From Saccharicrinis sp963677345 (lineage in GTDB: Bacteria > Bacteroidota > Bacteroidia > Bacteroidales > Marinilabiliaceae): a stretch of DNA of 64,000 nucleotides. The translations under genes were made by a program, and so were the position numbers. The stretch covers positions 62,001 to 126,000 of the forward strand of contig CAXXLC010000021.1 of assembly GCA_963677345.2 (NCBI GenBank), in the 5' to 3' direction. This document shows, piece after piece, positions 53,107 through 61,990 of the stretch. How positions within the stretch are numbered: position 1 is the stretch's first letter; every line of letters begins with the position of its first letter. The notes beneath the pieces are model-generated. The model had not been told where the DNA came from and searched no databases. It was given only the letters and a program-made list of their open reading frames with translations.

Positions 53107-53541
53107 TTATGAAATTTTAATTTCTTTTACGGGTTTTGGTTTTACTTCATCGCGTTTTGGCAAGGTAATATGAAGTATTCCATCCTCGTATTTAGCTCCA
53201 ATTTTCTCGGCATTTACAACACTTTCCGATACGGTAAATGATCTTTGAAATGATTGATAACTAAATTCTTTACGAGTTACTTTTTCTCCCTCTTTTTCTT
53301 CATGTTCTACCTTGTGTTCTGAAGAAATAGATAACCTGCCATTGTCATAGCTTACTTTAAAATCTTCTTTCTTCATTCCTGGTGCAGCTACATCAATTAA
53401 AAATTCATTTTCATTTTCTTTGATATTTACTGCTGGCAATGTAGAATCTTCACCGGCATAATTCCAGTTCATCAAGTCTCCTTCAAAAAACTTATCAAAA
53501 AATGAAGGAAACAACTTGTCAGATAATCTTGCTAATGTCAT
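53107..53541 (-). CDS. Small heat-shock protein, Hsp20 family (first of the cluster)
   Basis: A 144-residue alpha-crystallin protein from the inner ATG (MTLARLSDKLFPSF). An upstream ATG at 53556 would add MEGLI, but that stretch contains the Shine-Dalgarno GGAGGG, so the inner start is preferred. Domain motifs are LPAVNIKENENEFLIDVAAP, GMKKEDFKVSYDNGRLSIS and DGILHITLPKRDE. It is the promoter-proximal gene of the cluster and shares regulatory sequence with the Hsp20 gene at 30099. Confidence 0.95.
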   Translation of the reverse strand: MTLARLSDKLFPSFFDKFFEGDLMNWNYAGEDSTLPAVNIKENENEFLIDVAAPGMKKEDFKVSYDNGRLSISSEHKVEHEEKEGEKVTRKEFSYQSFQRSFTVSESVVNAEKIGAKYEDGILHITLPKRDEVKPKPVKEIKIS

Positions 53542-53556
53542 GATTAAACCCTCCAT

Positions 53557-53885
53557 TATTTAGTTAAACATTTTAGTTCATTTAAAACTTTATTTTTAAA
53601 TCTTACGCTTATTGAATTTCAAATCATATACCATATTTACCTCCCTTTAACCCTCTTTTTTATTTAGTCGCTACTTTTCAATTACTTACACAAAATCACA
53701 ATAAACACACTAAAAATTGAGTATTACAAAATGTCATTTTTAAAGTCACATTGGCATTATTTACACGATTTAAAATGCCATTATGACACTGAATACAAAC
53801 ACTTTACTCCACCAACAACTCATCTCCTATATAAATAAAATATCTTACCCGTAGGAAAAATTGCTTTACCGTGTCTAACCTGTAA
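53557..53885 (-). promoter_or_regulatory. Regulatory region of the Hsp20 cluster
   Basis: On the minus strand, TGTCA-TAA-TGGCA (53776-53788) and TGCCA-ATG-TGACT (53744-53756) are 32 bp apart. TATGGTATATGATTTGA lies at 53634-53618, followed by AATTCAAT. The same elements, with the same dyad spacing, precede the Hsp20 gene at 30099. The dyad-to-GG distance differs (about 119 bp here, 51 bp there). Confidence 0.6.
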
Positions 53886-53903
53886 ATGATCACAAACAAG
53901 ATG

Positions 53904-54614
53904 TTTAATTTAAATAATAAGGTTATGAAAAAGATGAGCAGAGTATTCGTTATGATGGGACTATTAATATCCCAACTTTTATTTGCCACTTCATGTGAGG
54001 ATAGTGAAACTATTCAGGATCAGTTGACAGAGGAAACAGCAGACGGTAAAGCTGTTGGATTAACCATAGATGAAATCATTGCCAGCTTTGTGGATACAGA
54101 TGTACTTAATTCTGATGAAACAGCCATGCTTCAATATATGAAGGAAGAGGAAAAACTGGCCAGGGATGTGTATTATGCTTTAGATGATATTTGGAATGCA
54201 CGGATATTTACAAACATTTCTAAATCGGAAGAAAACCATATAGCCGCAGTAATAAGATTAATAGAATATTATGACTTAGGTTCTACAGAAGTAAAATCAC
54301 CTGGCGAATTTGAAAGCGAGGAGTTTAAGGTACTTTATGATCAACTAGTAAAAAAAGGTTCACAATCTATTGAAGAAGCCATGAAAGTAGGTGCATTGAT
54401 TGAGGAATTAGATATTAAGGATTTGCAAGAGAAGCTTGATGCGACAGATAATGAAAATATAACACTGGTTTTTAACAATTTGCTACGAGGATCAAGAAAC
54501 CACTTACGTGCTTTTAATCGTCAATTGGTAAAATATGGTGTAGAATACACTCCACAATACATCTCTCAGGAAGAATATGATAATCTGACAGCTGTAGACG
54601 AAGAAAGCTATTAG
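53904..54614 (+). CDS. DUF2202 ferritin-like lipoprotein
   Basis: Probable start at ATG 53904 or 53925 (MKKMSRVFVMMGLLI); the signal ends in LFATSC, a lipobox. The mature region is a DUF2202 four-helix bundle with the metal-ligand-like pattern LQYMKEEEKLARDVYYALDD, SKSEENHIAAVIRLIEYYD and GSRNHLRAFNRQL. The function is unproven; a metal-binding or electron-transfer role is inferred. The stop codon falls inside a dispersed repeat: the final residues VDEESY and the TAG come from GTAGACGAAGAAAGCTATTA, which recurs at 50523, 50984, 51445, 59003 and 61440. Confidence 0.85.
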   Translation, partial: FNLNNKVMKKMSRVFVMMGLLISQLLFATSCEDSETIQDQLTEETADGKAVGLTIDEIIASFVDTDVLNSDETAMLQYMKEEEKLARDVYYALDDIWNARIFTNISKSEENHIAAVIRLIEYYDLGSTEVKSPGEFESEEFKVLYDQLVKKGSQSIEEAMKVGALIEELDIKDLQEKLDATDNENITLVFNNLLRGSRNHLRAFNRQLVKYGVEYTPQYISQEEYDNLTAVDEESY

Positions 54615-55939
54615 TTGTTAGTTCCTAGTTAAAAGTTGAAAGTTGAAAGTTGAAAGTCTTGGTTTCCTGCTACACATATTCTTACAAGTGGTACTATTAC
54701 TAGCTCTTAGCTCTTAGTTTCTAGTGCCTGGTACTCAGCGCACAGAGCAAATAAAATTTCAGAATGAAAACCAAAATCCGTAAGGATTTATCTTTGCGAC
54801 CTTAGTTTTAAGGAGTTGGAATCTTTATTTTAAAAGTTATTTCCGGTTTTGCGGGCTTTGCGAGAAAAATAGTTCTTAGGTGTTAGACGTTAAGCCATAT
54901 TGTAATGCTGTTAAATTAAAATATTTCTCTAACGAAGGCAACTACTAAGCGTGCTGTAAATCATTTCTCCTCCTTCCGAAGGAGGAGTACCCGAAGTATG
55001 AGGGGGAGGTGGTTTTAAATCTTCTATTTTATTGTTCCTCCTAGTTCTCTGCGTGAACTCAGCGTTTTATGCGGTTTAAAAGATGAAAGATTAGGGATTA
55101 AGGATTAAGGAATCTACTGTTAACTGAGTACTGAATACTGTCAAACTAATTTAAACCACCCCGTCAGATACTCGTACCTCGTATCTGCCACCCCTCCTTA
55201 AAAAGGAAGGGAAATTTGTCAGGGGGAACTAATTTTCTTTCGAGGGAAGAAATCTAAGTGTTGTAATGTAATGCTGTTAAATTAAAATGTTTCTCTTCCA
55301 AAGGCAACAACTAAGCGTGCTGTAAATCATTTCTCCTCCTTCCGAAGGAGGAGTACCCGAAGTATGAGGGGGAGGTGGTTTAAAATCTTCTATTTTATTT
55401 TTCCTCCTTGTTCTCTGCGTGAACTCAGCGTTTTATGCGGTTTAAAAGATGAAAGATTAGGGATTAAGGAATTTACTGTTGACTGAGTACTGAATACTGT
55501 CAAACTAATTTAAACCACCCCGTCAGATACTCGTGCCTCGTATCTGCCACCCCTTAGTTCTTAGCTCTTAGTTTCTAGTGCCTGGTACTCAGCGCACAGA
55601 GCAAACAAAATTTCAGAATGAAAACCAAAATCCGTAAGGATTTATCTTTGCGACCTTAGTTTTAAGGAGTTGGAATCTTTATTTTAAAAGTTATTTCCGG
55701 TTTTGCGGGCTTTGCGAGAAAAATAGTCCTTAGGTGTTAGACGTTAAGCCATATTGTAATGCTGTTAAATTAAAATATTTCTCTAACGAAGGCAATAACT
55801 AAGCGTGCTGTAAATCATTTCTCCTCCTTCAGAAGGAGGAGTACCCGAAGTATGAGGGGGAGGTGGTTTTAAATCTTCTATTTAATTATGATTGAATAGT
55901 TCATAATTTCAGACATAGCAGCATTTTTTGCCGTTTTTT
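54615..55939. repeat. Long direct repeats with heptamer tails
   Basis: No gene. Heptamers GTTGAAA (three copies) follow the DUF2202 stop. About 326 bp from 54705 recurs at 55558 (offset 853-854). A 366-bp period is also present: 54900-55195 against 55266-55555, both with TTCTCCTCCTTCCGAAGGAG hairpins and CTCTGCGTGAACTCAGCGTT. TACTGAG TACTGAA TACTGTC heptamers occur at 55125 and 55485. Confidence 0.9.
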
Positions 55940-57593
55940 CCTGACTTCGACACTTTTTTGAGTATAAAATCATAAATAGCACATAATCATTAAATTAGTT
56001 ATTTTTAAAGGGTGATTTTGGGTGTCCCAGCTCAATTTTGGGTATATTTAATATGTGTTTGTCAGAAAAAAGAAAAACAAGAGCGGAGTCATCAGTGTTC
56101 AAATTATTGATAAGAGCACAGGGAGATATAGGATGATAAAAACCATTGGGAGTAGTTCCATCCCAGAAGAGGTTGAACATCTTGCAAAGGAGGGTGAAAT
56201 CTGGATTAAAAATAAGATTGGTCTAAAAGAATTAGACTTTACATGTGAAAGGGATTTTACAGAAACCATACTGGATAATATCGAACAAATAACAGTAGCC
56301 GGCACCAGCCTTTTATTAGGAAGCATATTTGATGAGATTGGATTTAATGCTATTGACGACAAGCTTTTCAAACAACTTGTGATAGCCCGTTTGTGCTTTC
56401 CAGCCAGCAAACTCAGAACAACTGATTTTCTCTCCAAATATCATTTTCTGTCGGTGGAGCCCCAGCATATCTATCGGTATTTAGATAAACTTCATAGTAG
56501 CCAAAAAGAGTTGATACAAGACATCAGCTATGCACATTCGCTGAAAATCCTGAATAATGAAATCAATGTTGTTTTTTATGATGTTACCACACTTTACTTT
56601 GAAGTAGATAACGAAGATGAAATAAGAAAGACTGGTTTCTCAAAAGAAGGTAGGCATCAGAACCCTCAAATATTGCTCGGCCTTTTGGTTAGTGTTGATG
56701 GCTACCCGCTCGCATATGAAATTTTCGAAGGCAACAAATATGAAGGTCACACAATGCTTCCGGTTATCAATGGGTTTAAAGAACGCTACAGCATCGACAA
56801 ACTTGTAGTAGTTGCTGACTCAGGTTTGTTAACTAATGACAATATCCAAGAACTTTCTTCCAAAGGATATGAGTTTATTCTAGGAGCAAGAATAAAAAAC
56901 GAAACTACCTCAATAAAAGCACAAATATTAAATTTTGACTACTCAGAAACAGAGGAACAACTAATAATAAAGAATAACGAGATTAGACTTCTGGTAACAC
57001 ATTCTGAAAAAAGAGCCAAAAAGGATAAATACAACAGAGAGAAAGGACTTGCTAAGCTTGAGAAAAAGATAAAATCAGGGAAATTGACCAAATCCAACAT
57101 TAACAATCGGGGATACAATAAATATTTAAAAATGGATGGTGAAATAAGCCTAAAAATAGATATGGAAAAGTTTGATTCCGATAGCAAATGGGATGGTTTA
57201 AAAGGATATCTCACCAACACGAAAATGTCGAATAATGACATAAAGGAGAACTATGCCCACCTATGGAAAATAGAGAAAGCTTTTAGAATATCAAAACATG
57301 ATCTTAGAATAAGGCCTGTTTATCACAGAATCCAAAGACGGATTGAAGCTCATATCTGTATATCATTCGTGGCATATAAAATTTACAAAGAGCTTGAAAG
57401 ACAACTGAAACTTAAAGGGTCTAATCTGAGTCCGGAAAAAGCAATGAATATTGCCAAAACTATTTATGCCATACAGGTAAAAACACCAAACCAACAACAT
57501 ATTGTTTCTAAAACAATTTTAATTACTGAAGAACAAAAAATGTTAGCAACAATGTTTAACTTCTAATTTGGGTGTCCCAGTGTCGAACTCAGG
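55940..57593 (+). mobile_element. IS1634-family insertion sequence, 1654 bp, with 100-bp target duplication
   Basis: Terminal inverted repeats CCTGACTTCGACACT (left) and CCTGAGTTCGACACT (right, reverse complement). Bases 55840-55939 and 57594-57693 are the same 100-bp sequence, from AGTACCCGAAGTATG to GCCGTTTTTT. Long, variable target duplications are a known property of IS1634. The element landed near the 3' end of the leftward DUF6266 gene fragment without removing its stop. Confidence 0.92.
56055..57566 (+). CDS. IS1634-family transposase
   Basis: A 503-residue DDE transposase of the IS4-related IS1634 group. Catalytic positions appear in VVFYDVTTLYFEVDNEDE (D), KLVVVADSGLLTNDNI (D) and HLWKIEKAFRISKHDL (E with the downstream K). 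Intact length and clean frame suggest the element is active or recent. Confidence 0.93.
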   Translation: MFVRKKKNKSGVISVQIIDKSTGRYRMIKTIGSSSIPEEVEHLAKEGEIWIKNKIGLKELDFTCERDFTETILDNIEQITVAGTSLLLGSIFDEIGFNAIDDKLFKQLVIARLCFPASKLRTTDFLSKYHFLSVEPQHIYRYLDKLHSSQKELIQDISYAHSLKILNNEINVVFYDVTTLYFEVDNEDEIRKTGFSKEGRHQNPQILLGLLVSVDGYPLAYEIFEGNKYEGHTMLPVINGFKERYSIDKLVVVADSGLLTNDNIQELSSKGYEFILGARIKNETTSIKAQILNFDYSETEEQLIIKNNEIRLLVTHSEKRAKKDKYNREKGLAKLEKKIKSGKLTKSNINNRGYNKYLKMDGEISLKIDMEKFDSDSKWDGLKGYLTNTKMSNNDIKENYAHLWKIEKAFRISKHDLRIRPVYHRIQRRIEAHICISFVAYKIYKELERQLKLKGSNLSPEKAMNIAKTIYAIQVKTPNQQHIVSKTILITEEQKMLATMFNF

Positions 57594-57631
57594 AGTACCC
57601 GAAGTATGAGGGGGAGGTGGTTTTAAATCTT

Positions 57632-57919
57632 CTATTTAATTATGATTGAATAGTTCATAATTTCAGACATAGCAGCATTTTTTGCCGTTTTTTTATCTTC
57701 CATCTTTCTATATCCTACTTGTATGATCGGGAATATTGTTTGAACAAATCCTGCTGCATACTGAAATTTCGCCCGATGAATAATCTGTTTCTCTGATGAT
57801 TTACGTTGGCCTGTGTTAGGCCTGGCTTTCATGTAGTTGATTCCTTTCCATGAGCTACCTACTAAATTACCAACTCTACCGTGGAAGCTTCCAAATGCTC
57901 CGTTATCATATGTTCCCAT
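57632..57919 (-). pseudogene. DUF6266-type protein fragment
   Basis: A 95-residue frame with the family start MGTYDNGAFGSFHGRVGNLV and GSSWKGINYMKARP, then AKFQYAAGFVQTIFP. Relatives recalled from the family are about 200 residues; here the frame ends early in NYSIIIK inside repeat DNA. The stop codon and the last 20 or so codons are duplicated on both sides of the IS1634 element. Function unknown. Confidence 0.6.
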
Positions 57920-57939
57920 GACTTTTAATTTTTATGGTT

Positions 57940-58080
57940 TTAAGTTTTAATAATATTTCTCTTTTGGCTTTTTTTAGCCGCTGCTCTTTCTGCTGTTATT
58001 CGGGCTTTACGCTGTTTTATCCAGTTTGAAATTACAGTAGTGAGAGTTCCTGCAAGCAGGGTGATCGCTGACTTGATCAG
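57940..58080 (-). pseudogene. Start-less ORF fragment abutting a heptamer array
   Basis: A 46-residue minus-strand frame (LIKSAITLLAGTLTTVISNW, then IKQRKARITAERAAAKKSQK) with one hydrophobic segment and a basic tail. Its 5' end is cut at 58080 by CTTAGTT heptamers with an in-frame TAA directly upstream, so no ATG is available. Family not recognised. Confidence 0.4.
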
Positions 58081-58140
58081 CTCTTAGTTCTTAGGTCTTA
58101 GCTCTTAGGTCTTAGGTCTTAGCTCTTAGTCTTCAGTTTG
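58081..58140 (+). repeat. Heptamer array (TCTTAGG/TCTTAGC type)
   Basis: Eight or so units of CTCTTAG, TTCTTAG and GTCTTAG in a row. Confidence 0.85.
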
Positions 58141-58457
58141 GTAAATTTTATCTCTGTATGAAAAAAGTCACTTTATGAACTTTCGACTTTCGACTAATTG
58201 TTTAATGCTAAATTATGATGAAAAGCAATATGAAAAAATTACTAAAATATTACTGTAACTTTTTTTGAGCCGTAAATTACTGATTTAATGGATATTAAAA
58301 TTTTTGACCCATTGAAAAATATACACCCAGCGCGTTATCTGATGCCCTATATTCCAGAAAACAGCAAAAAACACCAAAAATATTCCAGGATTTTGTTGTT
58401 TTTGAGCAAAATGATTCCACAAAAAGGTCATTTTAACACATTTTGATTCCATGTCTG
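58141..58457. other. Gene-free AT-rich stretch
   Basis: Contains ACTTTCG ACTTTCG ACTAATT heptamers near 58178. No gene or hairpin I would defend. Confidence 0.4.
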
Positions 58458-58743
58458 TACAACTTCTATACAACTTCTATACAGTTTCTGTACAACTTCT
58501 GTACAACTTCTATACAAAACGTATACAACTGCTATGAGAAGTGTACGCCCCTGCTGCGCAACTGCTATGCAATTTTCCACAGGCTCTACACAGGCTCTAC
58601 ACAGGTTCTATACCATGGTTTGCGAACAAACTGCGTAAAACCTGTATACAATCCGTGGAGTTTTGTGGAGCTGAGTCGGGGCTAAGTCATAGCAGACCTG
58701 GAGCTGAGTCACAAACACTTGCACCGGCATCAACAAGAACTTG
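58458..58743 (+). repeat. Degenerate 11-bp tandem repeat array (about 26 units)
   Basis: Units starting every 11 bp from 58458: TACAACTTCTA (twice), TACAGTTTCTG, TACAACTTCTG, TACAACTTCTA and so on, then ACAGGCTCTAC (58579, 58590), ACAGGTTCTAT, and GGAGCTGAGTC (58667, 58700) with GGGGCTAAGTC between. The word changes along the array but the 11-bp phase does not. Confidence 0.85.
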
Positions 58744-58867
58744 CCATTTTACCGGCCATGCATTTGTTTTTTTACCTCCTCAAACTACCGGCCATTATGT
58801 TAATGTGAAAATAGTAACAGCAGTGTCGGTTGTAGATGTTGGTAGTGAATTCTTAGTTCCTGGTACT
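58744..58867 (+). pseudogene. Possible 3' remnant of a protein gene
   Basis: An open plus frame continues from the 11-bp array as CHFTGHAFVFLPPQTTGHYV, then NVKIVTAVSVVDVGSEFLVP. It is less repetitive than its flanks and ends at the TAG of the following heptamer array. It may be the tail of a lost gene; I do not recognise it. Confidence 0.3.
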
Positions 58868-59160
58868 TAGTTCTTAGCGATTAGGGATTAGGGATTAGGG
58901 ATTAGGGATGAATTAGCTGTCGAGTTGTTGAGTTGATGAATTGATGAGTTGATGAGTGATAGTGGATTAGGTCAATAGGTCAATAGGTTATTAGGTCATA
59001 AGCTGACAGATGTAGGCGGAGAAAGTACTTAGTTGTTAGTTCCTAGTCAAAAGTTGAAAGTTGAAAGTCTTAGTTTCGTGCTACACACATTCTTACAAGT
59101 GGTACTATTACAAGATCTTAGTTCTTAGTTCTTAGCTCTTAGGCATTAGGCCATAGTATT
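58868..59160 (+). repeat. Heptamer and octamer word arrays
   Basis: GATTAGG units (58880-58908), then octamers GTTGATGA / ATTGATGA (58925-58965) and GGTCAATA twice (58969-58990), then AGTTGAA and TCTTAGT heptamers to 59150. Includes the GTAGGCGGAGAAAGTACTTA block related to the 3' end of the DUF2202 gene. Confidence 0.85.
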
Positions 59161-59203
59161 TCAGGTTGCAACATTTGCGTAGCAAATACCAATTTGTTAC
59201 AAT

Positions 59204-59770
59204 TCACATTTACCGGAGCTGTAAATCAGTTCTCCCCCAATCGGGGGAGTTAGAGGGGGCTTTTAATATCAGGCCGGGAGGCCTTGATTTATAAAGCATA
59301 GCGAGACGCTATGCCTAACAAAGGGATGCCAAATGAAGACGATGGACTGAAGAGAGCTGCCTGCTGACAATAAAGTATTTTCATGGTAATTACACGTCCT
59401 GAAAGGACAACTCATTTCAGCCCAATGCAAAACGAAGTGACGCATTGGGTTTTTGATTGACAGAAATAATAAGCGTCCTGAAAGGACAACTCAAAAATGT
59501 TTGTTTGAATACATTGAGCTGTCCTTTCAGGATGCAGATTAACACGACGTATTATTATTCCCAAGGCGTTGCCATGGGCTGAATTGAGCTGGGCTTACAG
59601 CCCGGGATTTTACAGTCCCCTATAACTCCCTCGAATGGGGAAGGACGGATATACAGCTCCGGTATATTGTCTTAGTGTAAACGAAGAAAGTTCTTAGTTG
59701 CTTGCTCTTAGATCTTAGTTCTTAGCTCTTAGGCCATAGTATTTCAGGTTGCAACATTTGCGCAGCAAAT
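59204..59770. repeat. REP-like composite repeat, copy A
   Basis: Hairpins in order: CTCCCCCAATCGGGGGAG, GGCCGGGAGGCC, GCGAGACGC, GTCCTGAAAGGAC (two), CCCAATGC / GCATTGGG (59421-59449), CCCAAGGC / GCCATGGG and GGGCTTACAGCCC. Bases 59325-59769 match copy B at an offset of 860. No ORF. The build resembles REP/BIME clusters mobilised by REP-associated transposases. Confidence 0.9.
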
Positions 59771-60184
59771 AACATTCGTGAAATTGGTTGTAATTCATAT
59801 TTATTCGTTGTTAAAATAATTCGTGAAATTAGTGGATAAAAGAATTCGTGATAATTAGTGTTAATTAGATGACAAAAAAAACATTGCGCAGCAATAAATA
59901 ATCTGATGACTATTGGTGAGTGTTGTTAAATTGTCGAGTTGTCGAGTTGTTGAGTTGATGAAAGACCTGACAACGTTTCGTAAGCAAGCTGTAAATTAAA
60001 CCTGTCAGCGTCTATATAGTAGTTCCTGGTTCTTAGTTCTTAGCTCTTAGGCTTTAGGCCATATTGTTTCAGATTGCAACATTTGCGTAGCAAATATTAA
60101 TTCGGGAAATTAGCTGTAATTCAAAATATCAGGTAAAGGTTGAAAGTTTCGGTTTGCTGCTATAGGTTGGCGCAGGTTTGCAAA
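59771..60184. repeat. Degenerate relatives of the 461-bp unit
   Basis: Contains TTCGTGATAATTAGTGTTAA, AACATTGCGCAGCAAT, TTGTCGAG octamers and TCTTAGT heptamers, all related to the 50.5-kb repeats. No gene. Confidence 0.7.
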
Positions 60185-60630
60185 GATGCCAAATGAAGAC
60201 TGTGGACTGAAGAGAGCTGCTTGCTGACAATAAAGTATTTTCATGGTAAATACACGTCCTGAAAGGACAACTCATTTCAGCCAAATGCAAAACGAAGTGA
60301 CGCATTGGGTTTTTGATTTACAGAAATGATAAGCGTCCTGAAAGGACAACTCAAAAATGCTTGTTTGAATACATTGAGCTGTCCTTTCAGGACGCAGATT
60401 AACACGACGTATTATTATTCCCAAGGCGTTGCCATGGGCTGAATTGAGTTGGGCTTACAGCCCGGGATTTTACAGTCCCCTATAACTCCCTCGAATGGGG
60501 AAGGACGGATATACAGCTCCGGTATATTGTCTTAGTGTAAACGAAGAAAGTTCTTAGTTGCTTGCTCTTAGATCTTAGTTCTTAGCTCTTAGGCCATAGT
60601 ATTTCAGGTTGCAACATTTGCGCAGCAAAT
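60185..60630. repeat. REP-like composite repeat, copy B
   Basis: Matches copy A without indels (offset 860), with the same hairpins. It is preceded by GTTGAAAGTTTCGGTTTGCT, which also occurs inverted near 545-575. Confidence 0.9.
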
Positions 60631-60846
60631 AATCATTCGTGATAATTAGCTGTAATTAACAATTTAACTTGACATTATATGGTATTGTTGAACTCCTTCG
60701 TCGTTTCATTGCAATTCGCATTTATAAATAATTCGTGATAATTTGCGAAAATTAAATGACAGTAAAATCATTGCGAAGCAATCCTAATTCGTGAAATTAG
60801 CGAAATTAGTGGATCAACCCATTGCGAAGCAATAAATAATCTAATA

Positions 60847-61045
60847 ACAGATGCTGGTACGAGTTTGTAACTCGTACCTTTTCATTTACCCTGTATTCAC
60901 TTGTTTACTGCAGTCTTCAGTTGGCATCTTTTTAACTCCGTTAGTAAAAGAAAATACCAAGCTGTAAATCAGCTTCTCCCCTTTGGGGAGAATGAGAGGG
61001 GCTTTTAATTCTCCCCCAATCGGGGGAGTTAGAGGGGGCTTGTAA
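60847..61045. repeat. Inverted counterpart of window bases 1-175
   Basis: CAGATGCTGGTACGAGTTTG to AGTTAGAGGGGGCTTGTA is the reverse complement of 1-175 apart from a short insertion near 60981-61010 and scattered substitutions. It is followed by copy C of the REP-like block. Confidence 0.9.
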
Positions 61046-61058
61046 ATAAAAATACCTT

Positions 61059-61450
61059 TCAGGCCGGAAGGCCTTGATTTATAAGATATAGCGAGACGCT
61101 ATGCCTAACAAAGAGAGCTGCCTGCTGACAATAAAGTATTTTCATGGTAAATACACGTCCTGAAAGGACAACTCATTTCAGCCCAATGCAAAATGAAGTG
61201 ACGCATTGGGTTTTTGATTTACAGAAATGATAAGCGTCCTGAAAGGACAACTCAAAAATGCTTGTTTGAATACATTGAGCTGTCCTTTCAGGACGCAGAT
61301 TAACACGACGTATTATTATTCCCAAGGCGTTGCCATGGGCTGAATTGAGCTGGGCTTACAGCCCGGGATTTTACAACCCCCTATAACTCCCTCGAATGGG
61401 GAAGGACAGATTTACAGCTCCGGAATATTGTCTTAGTGTAAACGAAGAAA
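61059..61450. repeat. REP-like composite repeat, copy C
   Basis: Bases 61113-61450 match copy A at a constant offset of 1761. The upstream GGCCGGAAGGCC and GCGAGACGC hairpins are kept, but the GATGCCAAATGAAGAC segment is missing. Confidence 0.88.
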
Positions 61451-61990
61451 GCTCTTAGTTGTTAGTTCCTAGTCAAAAGTTGAAAGTCTTAGTTTCCTGC
61501 TACACGGATTCTTACAAGTGGTACTATTACTAGCTCTTAGCTCCTGGTCCTTATGTGTTAGGCCATGTTGTTTCAAGTTGCAAAATTTGCGCAGCAAATA
61601 TTAATTCGTGTTAATTAACAATATAATTTAATATTATATGGTATTGTTGAACTCCTTCGTTGTTTCGCCAACCAATATTAATTCATAATAAATCGTTGTT
61701 AAAAATATTCGTGGTAATTCGTGTTAATTCGATGACAAAAAAACATTGCGCAGCAATAAACAATCTGATGACTATTGATGAGTTGTTAATTCGTAGAGTT
61801 GATGATTTGAAGAATGATTAATGATTAAAGATTAGGGATTATAGATTAGCTCGCAGAGTAAACAAAATTTCATAATGAAAACCAAAATCCGTAAGGATTT
61901 CTCTTTGCGTCCTTAGCTTTAAGGAGTTTGAAATCTTTATTCAAATAGTAAACTCCGGCTTTGCGGACTCTGCGAGAAAAACTGAAGCTG
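61451..61990. repeat. Degenerate 461-bp-family unit
   Basis: Has the same word order as the 50.5-kb units: GTTGAAA heptamers, TTTGCGCAGCAAAT, GATTAGGG, AAATCCGTAAGGATTT and TGCGAGAAAAACTG. A minus-strand ORF (61870-62100) falls across it and is not considered a gene. Confidence 0.75.

Noticed and set aside
58443..58870. Two overlapping plus-strand ORFs across the 11-bp array
   Set aside because: Open only because the 11-bp words lack stops; composition is repeat-driven. Only the non-repetitive tail (58744-58867) was kept as a weak gene remnant.
60676..60700. Further TATGGTATT...TTGAA promoters in the repeats (60676 and 61637)
   Set aside because: Spacing differs from the Hsp20 block and no gene follows; taken as chance in repeat DNA.
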